NCBI GenBank assembly: GCA_030652345.1
Contig: JAUSAU010000085.1
Span: 1-64,000, forward strand
Length of the DNA stretch: 64,000 nt
Source of the DNA: Coriobacteriia bacterium
GTDB taxonomy: Bacteria > Actinomycetota > Coriobacteriia > Anaerosomatales > PALSA-660
Direction of reading: 5' to 3'
Every line of letters begins with the position of its first letter. Positions within the stretch are counted from its first letter, which is position 1. Positions 8,486-15,961 of the stretch are shown here, in pieces. The notes below the pieces were generated by a model. That model had not been told where the DNA came from. It did not search any database and saw nothing but the letters and a program-made list of their open reading frames with translations. A program made the translations under genes and the position numbers.

Positions 8486-8836
8486 CTAATCCCCCCTACC
8501 GATGTCGCCGAGCAGCGTGTCGATGAGTCGGCGCGCTCGCTTCCAGTCCTCGATGTTGCGCAGGAGGGCCGTGCGGCCCTCGTCCGTGAGTGCGTAGTAC
8601 TTGCGACGCCCGCCCTGAGACTCCCCGCCCCAGTACGACCGGATCAGCCCCTGACCCTCAAGACGCCTGAATGCCGAGTAGAGCGTCGGCTCCTTGAGCT
8701 CGTACTCGCCGCCCGAGAGCACCGTGACCTGCTTGCAGATCTCGTAGCCGTAGCGATCCTGCGAGTCGAGCAACCCGAGGACGATCGTGTCGATGTGTCC
8801 GCGGATCAGGTCGCTGCTGATCGGTGTGTCTGTCAT
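8486..8836 (-). CDS. PadR-family transcriptional regulator
   Basis: A 116-residue PadR protein. The winged helix spans roughly 10-85, with VLGLLDSQDRYGYEICKQV and the signature EPTLYSAFRRLEGQGLI, followed by GGRRKYYALTDEGRTAL and a C-terminal dimerisation helix. ATG 8836 has GGAGGGGGG upstream. Its probable operator is a 16-bp imperfect palindrome in the promoter (8862-8877). It heads a two-gene operon with the HAAS-type membrane protein. Confidence 0.9.
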   Translation of the reverse strand: MTDTPISSDLIRGHIDTIVLGLLDSQDRYGYEICKQVTVLSGGEYELKEPTLYSAFRRLEGQGLIRSYWGGESQGGRRKYYALTDEGRTALLRNIEDWKRARRLIDTLLGDIGRGD

Positions 8837-8861
8837 ACCGCCCCCCTCCGCTACATCGTGC

Positions 8862-8883
8862 GACAGAGTACTATGTCTGTCAA
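8862..8883 (-). promoter_or_regulatory. Promoter and PadR operator candidate
   Basis: On the minus strand TTGACA (8883-8878) is an exact -35 hexamer. It is immediately followed by GACATAGTACTCTGTC, a dyad matching its own reverse complement at 14 of 16 bases, filling the spacer toward a weak CACGAT -10. A PadR dimer bound here would block the polymerase; the role is inferred from position and symmetry. Confidence 0.55.
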
Positions 8884-8944
8884 GGTAATGCGGCCGTGGG
8901 CGTACTGCATGCGCGTGCACATGGATCGTTCGGATCGCGGCAGG

Positions 8945-10057
8945 CTACCTCGGCGGCAGCGCCGTCCCGGAACCGCCCTTGGAGCTTCCCAGGCCCGCCA
9001 CATCGACCGCAGCGACCTCCGGGATGATCGGCTCCAGCCGTCGAAGCGCTACCGCCACCTGCGCCGTGGCGAGCGCCGAGGGCCGCTTCTTCTGACCGAA
9101 GGAGTGGTCCTCGAATCCCTTGAAGCACGACTGCGGTGTGACCCGCCCATCGGCACCGACGTTGTACGCCGCGAGGCACGCCACCACTTCAGCCAGCGCA
9201 CGGCGGTCTTCCGGTGCGGCGTCGGGACCCGCCCAGAGATCCGGGTATCGCCCGATCACGTCCACCATCTCGAGCGCGCAGTACCAGGTCACCGGCCACT
9301 TGCCCCGCTTGAAGTTGCGGCCGTGGCCGAACATGTAGGGCTTCTCGGTACCGCGCTCGCGCCACGCGCGCAGCGAGACCCGACCGGTCGCGACGACCTC
9401 GCCCGGCCTCCGCTCCGCCGGCAGCCACGAGAACGCCCGCAGCGCCTCGAGCGTGACCTGCGGACAGAACTCGCCCTTCCGTCCGGGCCCGCGGAACGGC
9501 ACGTCCGGGTCGGGGCGGCAGAGCCACGCCCGGCCCTGCTCGGTGTTGACGATATCCGCAGCGATCCGCTCGAACGCCCGGGCGACGCGCGGGTCGTCCG
9601 CATACCCGAACCGCGCCAGCGTCTCGGCGATCGCGTGCGCGTCACAGGCGAGCGCGCCCCATGTCGGCTCCTCACGGCCCCGCCACGTGCTGCAGGACTG
9701 GAATCGTCCGTCGACGTCCTGGTGCTCGAGCATCGCGGCGAGTACGCGGCCGATACGCGGGTCGTCGTCGGGACCGACACCCATGTCCCCGAGCACCGAC
9801 AGCAGGTTGGGGGCGAAGGCGGGCTTGTCGTGACCGGACAGCGCGATGTCCTCGTCCCACGGCCGAAGCCGATCGAGAAGGGCCTGCGTACCCGGATCGG
9901 CCATGACGGCATCGTGCGCGGCGATGACCCGGGGGTCGTCGGAACTCAGATCGAGCAGCCCGGTGAGCGCGAGCCACCGCGCCCCCGGCTCGTCGCCCTC
10001 AAGCAGCCACGGGCGGGGATCCACGCCGAACAGCGACACCCACGATTCCGACTTCAT
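8945..10057 (-). CDS. Conserved protein, probable alpha/alpha-toroid (prenyltransferase-like) fold
   Basis: A 370-residue cytoplasmic protein without signal or membrane segments. It contains several helical repeats resembling prenyltransferase/squalene-oxidase repeats (for example LLSVLGDMGVGPDDDPRIGR and RFQSCSTWRGREEPTWGALA), with clustered Cys, His and Trp residues. I do not recognise a named family, and enzymatic function is not claimed. It stands alone, divergent from the toxin-antitoxin operon and downstream of the padR promoter. Confidence 0.6.
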   Translation of the reverse strand: MKSESWVSLFGVDPRPWLLEGDEPGARWLALTGLLDLSSDDPRVIAAHDAVMADPGTQALLDRLRPWDEDIALSGHDKPAFAPNLLSVLGDMGVGPDDDPRIGRVLAAMLEHQDVDGRFQSCSTWRGREEPTWGALACDAHAIAETLARFGYADDPRVARAFERIAADIVNTEQGRAWLCRPDPDVPFRGPGRKGEFCPQVTLEALRAFSWLPAERRPGEVVATGRVSLRAWRERGTEKPYMFGHGRNFKRGKWPVTWYCALEMVDVIGRYPDLWAGPDAAPEDRRALAEVVACLAAYNVGADGRVTPQSCFKGFEDHSFGQKKRPSALATAQVAVALRRLEPIIPEVAAVDVAGLGSSKGGSGTALPPR

Positions 10058-10117
10058 GCGCTGAGTCTACCTCCGCGGCTACACGGTCGCCACGTCGCGC
10101 GGATTCACTACTTCTCT

Positions 10118-10147
10118 GTTGTGCATCGCTGTTCTGGGTTGTGTATC
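10118..10147. promoter_or_regulatory. Direct repeats upstream of HTH-MNT antitoxin
   Basis: GTTGTGCATC (10118-10127) and GTTGTGTATC (10138-10147) are 9/10-identical direct repeats spaced exactly 20 bp, two helical turns, and end 27 bp before the antitoxin ATG. This is the expected geometry for an autoregulatory operator bound by its HTH domain. Function is inferred. Confidence 0.45.
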
Positions 10148-10174
10148 CCGGAGCATCGGCGCTATCCTTCACGC

Positions 10175-10732
10175 ATGACGACTCTCCTCGACATAGGCGC
10201 CCGCCTCGTGATCGCCAGACGCGTCGCCGCCATCTCGCAGCGCGAACTCGGCGAGCGCGTCGGGGTCAAACAGCAGCAGGTCGCTCGCTGGGAAGCGACC
10301 CGCTATCGCACCGCGAGCCTTGAGCGGGTCGACTCCGCAGCACGTGCTCTCGCCCTTGATGTTCCGCTCGAACTGCCGCTCGCGGCGGAGACGTCGGCGG
10401 CGTACGGAGCGCCCGATCGCGCGACCACTGCCGTGCGCGACCTCGGCGACATCGTCGCGTGCATCCGCGCCAACGGTGCCGAGTTCCGCGATCGCTACCG
10501 CATCGACCGCATCGGTGTGTTCGGCTCGTTCGTCCACGGAGAGCAGACGCCGGACAGCGACGTCGATCTGCTCGTCGAGACGAAGGACCCCGGCGGCTTC
10601 AGATTCATCAGCGCTGCCGGTTTCGCCGAGAGTGCACTCGGCCGCCGGGTCGACTTCATCCAGCCCGACTCACTCAAGGACGGGCTTCGCGAGCGTGTGC
10701 TGAAGGATGTCGTGTATGTCTGGTCCGCGTGA
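10175..10732 (+). CDS. MntA-type nucleotidyltransferase antitoxin fused to XRE HTH
   Basis: A 185-residue two-domain protein. Residues 4-60 are a Cro/C1-type HTH (ISQRELGERVGVKQQQVARW). Residues about 90-185 are a minimal nucleotidyltransferase with the catalytic GS-x10-DxD signature (G117-S118 to D129-V-D131) and a third acidic residue in RRVDF. In characterised HepT/MntA systems the MNT enzyme AMPylates the HEPN toxin on its RX4HXY tyrosine. The HTH adds a likely autorepressor. The downstream HEPN gene overlaps this one. Confidence 0.88.
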   Translation: MTTLLDIGARLVIARRVAAISQRELGERVGVKQQQVARWEATRYRTASLERVDSAARALALDVPLELPLAAETSAAYGAPDRATTAVRDLGDIVACIRANGAEFRDRYRIDRIGVFGSFVHGEQTPDSDVDLLVETKDPGGFRFISAAGFAESALGRRVDFIQPDSLKDGLRERVLKDVVYVWSA

Positions 10733-11093
10733 CGAATCGCTGCTTCTCGATGACGTCGTGGACGCGTGCGAGCGACTCGTCGAGCTCGGGGGCACCTTCC
10801 CCGTCGGCGCGGCGGTCGTGGACCGTGGCGTAGCTGAGAGCGTGCAGTGGAACCTCGTCGTCCTGGGTGAGGCGTCGAAGCGGATCCATCATGCGACCCG
10901 CGACCGCTTCCCCGAAGTCCCCTGGACCGAGATGGCGGCGACCCGTGACCGCGTCGTACACCACTATGAGGGCATCCTGTGGAACGTCATCACGATCATC
11001 GTCTGTGACGACATCCCCGCACTCCTACCTCGCCTCATCGAGATCCGGGACCTCCTCCGAGCCGAGTCCGACGCCACCCTCCCTCCCTCCTGA
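10716..11093 (+). CDS. HepT-like HEPN ribonuclease toxin
   Basis: A 125-residue all-helical HEPN protein (DUF86 family). The catalytic RX4HXY motif is intact at R77, H82 and Y84 within RDRVVHHYEG, and the family segment QWNLVVLGEASKRI precedes it. It is predicted to be an RNase toxin neutralised by the upstream MNT protein. ATG 10716 is preferred over 10707 because GAAGG then lies nine bases upstream. It overlaps the antitoxin gene by 17 bases. Confidence 0.88.
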   Translation: MSGPRDESLLLDDVVDACERLVELGGTFPVGAAVVDRGVAESVQWNLVVLGEASKRIHHATRDRFPEVPWTEMAATRDRVVHHYEGILWNVITIIVCDDIPALLPRLIEIRDLLRAESDATLPPS

Positions 11094-11099
11094 GGCCCC

Positions 11100-11927
11100 A
11101 TGTACACCCACGACTCACCCCACCATCGCATCCATGTGACCGACGAGGACGGGGTACGCATCCTGCGCTTCGAGCGCAATCACCAGTCCTCGATGCACCT
11201 CGACGACCCCTTCGAAACCGACTTCGACTACCCCGGCTACCTGCACCTCACCATCGCGGTGAAGCCCGATCCGGCGCGAGCGCTCGTGATCGGCCTCGGC
11301 GGCGGCAGCGTGGTCAAGCGCATGTGGCGCGACTACCCGGGGCTGCACCTCGACGCGATCGAGCTCGACGACGAGGTGATCGATGTCGCGTATGCGTTCT
11401 TCGCGCTCCCCGAGGACGACCGGATCGCCTGCTTCGCCGATGACGGCCGCGCATTCGTCCGCATGTCATCGGAGATCTACGACGTCATCATCATCGATGC
11501 CTTCGACGACGATCGCGTACCGCGACCGCTTCTCACCGAGGAGTTCATGCGGGAGTGCCGGGACCGGCTCTCCCCCGACGGCGTCGTCGCCTGGAACCTC
11601 ATCGGCAATGTGGACGGCCCCCACAGCCGCACGTTCCGCGCGCTGTACCGGACGGCCCGCAACGTGTGGGGCAACGTCTGGGCCTTCCCGATCGGCGACG
11701 GGCTCGATGCGGTCGACGGCGTGCGCAACATCATCCTGCTCGCCACCGACGAGCCACTCACCGAGGAGGCGCTGCTGGATCGCATCGCGAGCCGCGTCGA
11801 CGGCCGGGTGACGGTACCGGGATTCGAGCGCTTCGGAGACGATCTGCACCGCGGACCGATCCGGACCGGTGACGTGGCCCTGCTCGCCGACCCGCCCCCC
11901 GCCGGCGCGCGCCGGCGCCGACGCTGA
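11100..11927 (+). CDS. Spermidine-synthase-like methyltransferase-fold protein
   Basis: A 275-residue protein of the polyamine aminopropyltransferase superfamily. The N-terminal beta region is followed by a Rossmann core with ARALVIGLGGGSVVKRMWRD (nucleotide-binding glycine loop), LDAIELDDEVIDVAYAFF and YDVIIIDAFDD. The D-A-F-D segment replaces the usual catalytic region of true spermidine synthases, so it may be a relative using another substrate. The arginine-rich tail ends in RRRRR. It starts 6 bases after the HEPN gene. Confidence 0.8.
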   Translation: MYTHDSPHHRIHVTDEDGVRILRFERNHQSSMHLDDPFETDFDYPGYLHLTIAVKPDPARALVIGLGGGSVVKRMWRDYPGLHLDAIELDDEVIDVAYAFFALPEDDRIACFADDGRAFVRMSSEIYDVIIIDAFDDDRVPRPLLTEEFMRECRDRLSPDGVVAWNLIGNVDGPHSRTFRALYRTARNVWGNVWAFPIGDGLDAVDGVRNIILLATDEPLTEEALLDRIASRVDGRVTVPGFERFGDDLHRGPIRTGDVALLADPPPAGARRRRR

Positions 11928-11979
11928 CGCTCGGGTATCAATTCCCTGAGTGCAGTCGCCGGATGAAAGCGTGATCGCG

Positions 11980-12228
11980 ATGAGCCCGCTGAGCAGGTCG
12001 CAGAACCCGATGCCCCCGGATGTCGAATCGGCACTGGCCGCACGAGGACTCATCGAGGCGTACGACGCGCGCCCGCCCTACCAGCGCAACGACTACCTCG
12101 GGTGGATCGGTCGGGCGAAACGACCCGAGACGCGTCAGAAGAGGATCGACCAGATGCTCGCTGAGCTCGAGGCGGGCGATGTCTACATGGGCATGCCGCA
12201 GCGCTTGTCGCGTGGCGGGACCGCGTGA
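11980..12228 (+). CDS. OmdA/YdeI-domain protein, short
   Basis: About 82 residues from ATG 11980; GTG 11950 and ATG 12010 are alternatives with equally weak ribosome sites. It is a lone OmdA domain (PF13376, YdeI/OmpD-associated): ALAARGLIEAYDARPPYQRN, then YLGWIGRAKRPETRQKRIDQ and MLAELEAGDVYMG. The next gene overlaps by 4 bases and carries the same KRPETR core in its C-terminus, so the two are related neighbours. Function is unknown beyond a reported link to bacteriocin protection. Confidence 0.7.
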   Translation: MSPLSRSQNPMPPDVESALAARGLIEAYDARPPYQRNDYLGWIGRAKRPETRQKRIDQMLAELEAGDVYMGMPQRLSRGGTA

Positions 12229-12803
12229 CGACGTCCGGCCGGCCCCTGCTCGAGCCGCGCGACAGAGCCGCGTTGCGCGCATGGCTATCCGCGAACCACG
12301 CCACCTCATCCGGCGTCCTCCTCGCCGTGGGCAAGAAGGGCAATCGCGTCACCGCGCTCGCCTATGACGACGCCGTGGAGGAGGCCTTGTGCTTCGGCTG
12401 GATCGACAGCACCGCCAGGCGGCTCGATGCAGATCGCTACACCGTCCTCTACACGCCACGGAAGCGGCGAAGCGTCTGGGCCCGGACGAACAAGGTGCGC
12501 ATCGAGCGGCTCATCGCGGCGGGTCTGATGATGCCCGCCGGCCTGGCCGTGATCGAGGCGGCGAAGGCCGACGGGTCGTGGACGCTGCTCGATGACGTCG
12601 AGGCGATGGTCGTCCCGCCCGATCTCGCCTCCGCCCTCTCTGCTCTCCCGGGAGCCTCAGAGGGCTTCGCCTCGATGACCGCCTCGGCGCGCAAGATGGC
12701 GCTCTACCACATCGCGAGCGCGAAGCGCCCCGAGACACGGGCTCGCCGCATCGCCGAGACGGTCGACGATGCGGCGAACGGTCGCGTCAGGAGCTCCCCT
12801 TAG
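12225..12803 (+). CDS. YdeI/OmdA-family protein
   Basis: A 192-residue protein. The N-terminal domain (AALRAWLSANHATSSGVLLA, then DAVEEALCFGWIDSTARRLD and TPRKRRSVWARTNKVRIERL) plus the C-terminal OmdA motif (KMALYHIASAKRPETRARRI) match the YdeI family at its usual length. GTG 12225 overlaps the TGA of the preceding OmdA gene. Family members are cytoplasmic, with weak evidence for antimicrobial-peptide tolerance; the exact role is not known. Confidence 0.85.
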   Translation: MTTSGRPLLEPRDRAALRAWLSANHATSSGVLLAVGKKGNRVTALAYDDAVEEALCFGWIDSTARRLDADRYTVLYTPRKRRSVWARTNKVRIERLIAAGLMMPAGLAVIEAAKADGSWTLLDDVEAMVVPPDLASALSALPGASEGFASMTASARKMALYHIASAKRPETRARRIAETVDDAANGRVRSSP

Positions 12804-13753
12804 GAGCCGTCCCAGTTCGGCTCCTCGCGCGTCTCGATCTTCGTGCCGGGCTTGGCCGCCTTGATCGGTGCGTCGAGCGAGAAGAAGTCGGCGGGAATCG
12901 CACTCCGTTCGAGTACCTCCCATACCGTGTATTCGAGCACCATCGACCCGCTCCCGTGTCCGTTGCCGTTGCGCTGCTCGGAGCGCTGCTCGAAGCTCTT
13001 CAGCCGGTAGTCGCCGACCCGCATAGTCGCGCGTAGCACGGTGGGAAACTCCTCGCCGTCCAGCTGGCGAGACAGCTCCACGACCCAGTACTCCTGACCG
13101 TCGATGACCTCGCGGCCGACCTGCCTCGCTTCTCCCGATGCGAGCGTCGTGCGCAAGAGGTCCACCAGGCCGCCACCGGGGCTGGTGATCGGAGTGGTGT
13201 CGGGCATCTCGATGATCTGCTCGACCCCGAGGCAGACGTACTCGTTCTTCTTCAGGTCGAGTCCGTATTGGACCGCCATGAGCCGCCGGAAGTTGCCGAC
13301 CCGCACGCTCAACTCGCCGAGCCGTCCGGTCGGGAGTTCCCGCGCCTCCATGCGCGTGACGCGTCGGTCCACGTCGATCCAGTCCTCCCAGGTCTGCCGA
13401 CGCTCCTTGAGGGCGCCGTACTCGTCGGTCTCACTGTTCTCGATGACCGTGGCCTTGGTGTGCAGCACGCCGCCGCGTGGCAGCAGCGCCCCTATGGCCT
13501 GGTCGGTGGCGAACGCCGCATCCTGGTTCCGCGGCGCGAAGGCCCACAACCCGGCGACGACCACCGCGGCGGCCGCGGCGAGCGCGATCGCAGCGCGGAT
13601 GAACGGCCTCCCGCGTCGCACCGGCGCCATGGCGCGCAGCCGCACACGTTCGAGCGACGAGGCGTCCGGGGCTGCCGGAGCGGCAGCTCGATGTGCTTGG
13701 ACGAACGGGCTTCCTTCGGACACGGGCTCACAGCCCGTCATGAGATCAGACAT
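12800..13753 (-). CDS. Single-pass membrane partner of ECF sigma factor
   Basis: A 317-residue protein. An N-terminal cytoplasmic stretch (1-50), one transmembrane segment (about 54-73, IRAAIALAAAAAVVVAGLW) and a long extracytoplasmic domain rich in beta-strand character. ATG 13753 overlaps the stop of the sigma-factor gene by 8 bases, the hallmark of a sigma/anti-sigma pair. No zinc-binding HxxxCxxC motif is visible, so anti-sigma activity is inferred from context only. The outer part resembles LolA-like or outer-lipoprotein-sorting folds. Confidence 0.7.
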   Translation of the reverse strand: MSDLMTGCEPVSEGSPFVQAHRAAAPAAPDASSLERVRLRAMAPVRRGRPFIRAAIALAAAAAVVVAGLWAFAPRNQDAAFATDQAIGALLPRGGVLHTKATVIENSETDEYGALKERRQTWEDWIDVDRRVTRMEARELPTGRLGELSVRVGNFRRLMAVQYGLDLKKNEYVCLGVEQIIEMPDTTPITSPGGGLVDLLRTTLASGEARQVGREVIDGQEYWVVELSRQLDGEEFPTVLRATMRVGDYRLKSFEQRSEQRNGNGHGSGSMVLEYTVWEVLERSAIPADFFSLDAPIKAAKPGTKIETREEPNWDGS

Positions 13754-14267
13754 GTTCCGCACCTCCCACGAGTGATCCGTCTCCGCCTGCGCGCTCACGA
13801 CAGACGTCGCGGCGCAGGCGTTCCATTGCTCGGTAGAAGGTCATCTTGGTGGCGGCCTCCGACTTGCCCGTGAGCTCGGCGACCTCGGCGAACGGTCGCT
13901 CCTCGACCACGCGAAGGTAGACGGTGAGCCGCTGCTGCTCCGAGAGTCGCTGTGCCGCCTCCCATGCGGGGCCGTCGCGCCACGCCGAGCCCGGCTCACT
14001 ACGCGGGGAGTCGACGATGCGCCCGATCAGACGCAGCGCACGGAATGCAGAGCGGTGATGGCTCGCGCACAGGTTGCGCGCCACGGTCAGCAGCCACGCC
14101 TCGGTGCGCTCCGCGGGCACGGCCGCGCCCTTGGCGAGGAAGCGGGCGAACGTCTCGGCCGCGACGTCCTCCCCCGCCTCACGCGTACCGGTCGAGTAGA
14201 CGCAGTAGCGCAACACGGATGACCCGTACCCGCTCCACGCCGCCTCGAACCTGTCGTCTGTGACCAT
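13746..14267 (-). CDS. RNA polymerase ECF-type sigma factor
   Basis: A 173-residue ECF sigma factor. Region 2 includes VLRYCVYSTGTREAGEDVAA and ETFARFLAKG; the intermediate AWLLTVARNLCASHHRS is typical. Region 4 (RLTVYLRVVEERPFAEVAEL, then TGKSEAATKMTFYRAMERLR) ends before a short tail. GGAGG seven bases upstream supports ATG 14267. It would direct transcription in response to an envelope signal relayed by its membrane partner just downstream. Confidence 0.92.
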   Translation of the reverse strand: MVTDDRFEAAWSGYGSSVLRYCVYSTGTREAGEDVAAETFARFLAKGAAVPAERTEAWLLTVARNLCASHHRSAFRALRLIGRIVDSPRSEPGSAWRDGPAWEAAQRLSEQQRLTVYLRVVEERPFAEVAELTGKSEAATKMTFYRAMERLRRDVCRERAGGDGSLVGGAEHV

Positions 14268-14327
14268 GTCGCCTCCGCGTTCGATGATGACCTTCACCAT
14301 GTAGACGCGGAAGTGGCCCCAAAAGTA

Positions 14328-14359
14328 ACAGCCCCGGGCGATCGGTCGCCCGGGGCTGT
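14328..14359 (-). terminator. Rho-independent terminator of GH26-like gene
   Basis: A perfect 14-bp stem (ACAGCCCCGGGCGA and its complement) around a 4-base loop, followed on the minus strand by TTACTTTTGG. It lies 20 bp past the GH26-like stop and isolates that gene from the ECF sigma operon. Confidence 0.85.
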
Positions 14360-14378
14360 ATCGCGTCTGACTGAGACC

Positions 14379-15626
14379 CTAGTAGCCGTTCACGACCCCG
14401 GCCTGGAAGGCGGCAAGGCTGGCGGCCGAGGAGTCCACGCGCCAGTCGGTGTTGGTGGTCGAGAGGTCGTTCACGTTGAACCAGCAGATGCCGGTGAGGC
14501 GCGGGTAGCTCGTCTTGATGACGTTGAACATATCGGTGATCCAGGCGGCCTTGTTGCCACCCTGCTCGGCGCATCCGGCCTCGGCCAGGAAGAACGGCTT
14601 GGCGCTCAGGCCGGTGATCGTCGCGTAGCAGGGGTTCATCGCGGTGGAGAAGCTGCGCCAGGTCGACCACGAGGCGGAGGTGCCGAAGTTGTACGCGTCG
14701 GCGGCGAGCATGTCCACGTAGGCGTCGCCGGGCCAGTAGGCCGAGATCGCGTTGGCGGCGGTGTTGGGGACGCTCTCGTTGTTGACGCACCAGACGAACT
14801 TCACGTTGGTGGCGCCGCGGGCGGCGAAGATGTCCTTGACGTGCTTCCACGCTGCGACGACCTTGGCGGCGGAGTTGCCGTTGGTGGCGCCGGCCCATGG
14901 GTACCAGTTGCTGTTCATCTCGTGGAACGGGCGGAGGTAGATCTCACGGCCGTGCGCCTTGGCGGCATCGGCGAACCGGATGATGTCGGCGTCGCGCGAA
15001 CCATTGGTGATGATGTCCACGCCGCCGTTGCTCGTCGAGAAGAACTCGAGGGTGATCATCGGGATCGAGCCGCGGTCGGCGATCGTGCGGGCCCGGTTGA
15101 CCGGGAAGCCGTCGGTGTCGGCGACGTAGAGGTTGACGACCTTGGAGGTGGTGGCCAGCTGCGCCTCGAGCGCGTTGAGTGCGTCGACGGTCTCCAGGTT
15201 GCCCTTCTGGTAGAAGCCGAACCAGCGGCTGGCGCCGGTGATCGGGGTGAGCACGGGGGCGGGGGCCGGCACCGGGACGCGAATGCGGCCGCGGGCGGCA
15301 CCGCGGGCGCCGGTGGCGATCGCGGTCACGCGGTAGGTGTACAGGCCGGATGCGGCGGAGGCGCCGGCGGCGGTCTTGAGGTTCCAGGAGGTCGAGTAGC
15401 GCTTGTTGGAGACACGAGCGCTGAGCGTGCGGACCGCGCGGACGCCGCGGTAGATGACGACGCGGACGCGAGCGGCCCGGCTGATCGTGCCGCTGATGCC
15501 GACGCGGGTGACGGGAGCGGCGGCGGTGACCTTGCTGGAGACGCGAAGCGTCGCCGCAGAAGCGGGCGCCGCGAAGAGGGCGAACATCAGAGTCATCGTT
15601 GCGACGAGCACGAGGTACTTCTTCAT
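14379..15626 (-). CDS. Secreted GH26-like glycoside hydrolase
   Basis: A 415-residue exported protein. Sec signal peptide 1-24 (cleavage near PASA-A), an Ig/Fn-like beta domain (about 26-120, RVGISGTISRAARVRVVIYR), a PVPAPAPV linker, then a GH26-type (beta/alpha)8 domain. The acid/base Glu is E236 in YLRPFHEMNSNWYPW and the nucleophile is probably E349 in FFLAEAG. GH26 enzymes cleave beta-mannans and mixed glucans; the substrate here is inferred. ATG 15626 has GAAGG; a GTG nine bases upstream would overlap it. The gene lies behind a c-di-GMP riboswitch and a FliA-like promoter. Confidence 0.85.
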   Translation of the reverse strand: MKKYLVLVATMTLMFALFAAPASAATLRVSSKVTAAAPVTRVGISGTISRAARVRVVIYRGVRAVRTLSARVSNKRYSTSWNLKTAAGASAASGLYTYRVTAIATGARGAARGRIRVPVPAPAPVLTPITGASRWFGFYQKGNLETVDALNALEAQLATTSKVVNLYVADTDGFPVNRARTIADRGSIPMITLEFFSTSNGGVDIITNGSRDADIIRFADAAKAHGREIYLRPFHEMNSNWYPWAGATNGNSAAKVVAAWKHVKDIFAARGATNVKFVWCVNNESVPNTAANAISAYWPGDAYVDMLAADAYNFGTSASWSTWRSFSTAMNPCYATITGLSAKPFFLAEAGCAEQGGNKAAWITDMFNVIKTSYPRLTGICWFNVNDLSTTNTDWRVDSSAASLAAFQAGVVNGY

Positions 15627-15635
15627 TGCCTTCAC

Positions 15636-15712
15636 CTTCGGTAGCCGGCTGTCTCAGAGAGACCCTTGGCTTTGCGACCCCGCCTCGCGACGGGTTTGCC
15701 TTTGTCGGGCTC
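15636..15712 (-). ncRNA. Cyclic di-GMP-I (GEMM) riboswitch
   Basis: Read on the minus strand: AAAGGCAAACC, a CCCGTC-GCGA-GGCGGG hairpin with a GNRA loop, the invariant GTCGCAAAGCC, a GGGTCTCTCTGAGAC helix, and AGCCGGCTACCG. The ligand-contacting bases equivalent to G20, A47 and C92 of the Vc2 aptamer are all present. The aptamer ends within a few bases of the GAAGG ribosome site of the GH26-like gene, so control is probably translational. Confidence 0.85.
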
Positions 15713-15734
15713 GGGCGCGTTCACCCCGTGCCTC

Positions 15735-15750
15735 GCCCCCCAGTGGGGGC
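15735..15750 (-). other. GC hairpin in the 5' leader of the GH26-like gene
   Basis: GCCCCC-ACTG-GGGGGC (minus strand) forms a 6-bp stem just after the predicted transcription start and before the riboswitch. No U-run follows, so it is more likely a leader-stabilising hairpin than a terminator. Confidence 0.4.
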
Positions 15751-15760
15751 TTCTCTCCTT

Positions 15761-15788
15761 CTATCGGCGGGCAACTGAGCGGACTTGA
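15761..15788 (-). promoter_or_regulatory. FliA/WhiG-type (sigma-28) promoter candidate
   Basis: TCAA (15788-15785), a 16-bp spacer and GCCGATAG (15768-15761) match the flagellar-type sigma consensus TAAA-N16-GCCGATAA with two mismatches. It would give a leader of about 125 nt containing the c-di-GMP riboswitch. The assignment rests on sequence match only. Confidence 0.6.
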
Positions 15789-15961
15789 CCACAAATGTGC
15801 GCAATATCACGAAAAGTTGTGTGACGGCTCACACACTCGACGGGCGGTGGCCGTTACGGGCGTCGGTCGCGCTCGCGGTATGCTACGTGCGCGCACTGGC
15901 GCGCTCCCGGAGGGGGGCCGTCTGCGGGCCCTTGCCAGCGACGACGGAAGCGACCGCCTAG

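Noticed and set aside
10707..10715. HEPN toxin starting at ATG 10707
   Set aside because: GAAGG would then touch the start codon; ATG 10716 gives normal nine-base spacing.
15735..15750. GCCCCC...GGGGGC hairpin as a terminator
   Set aside because: No gene ends upstream of it on either strand and no U-run follows; it lies inside the predicted leader of the GH26-like gene.
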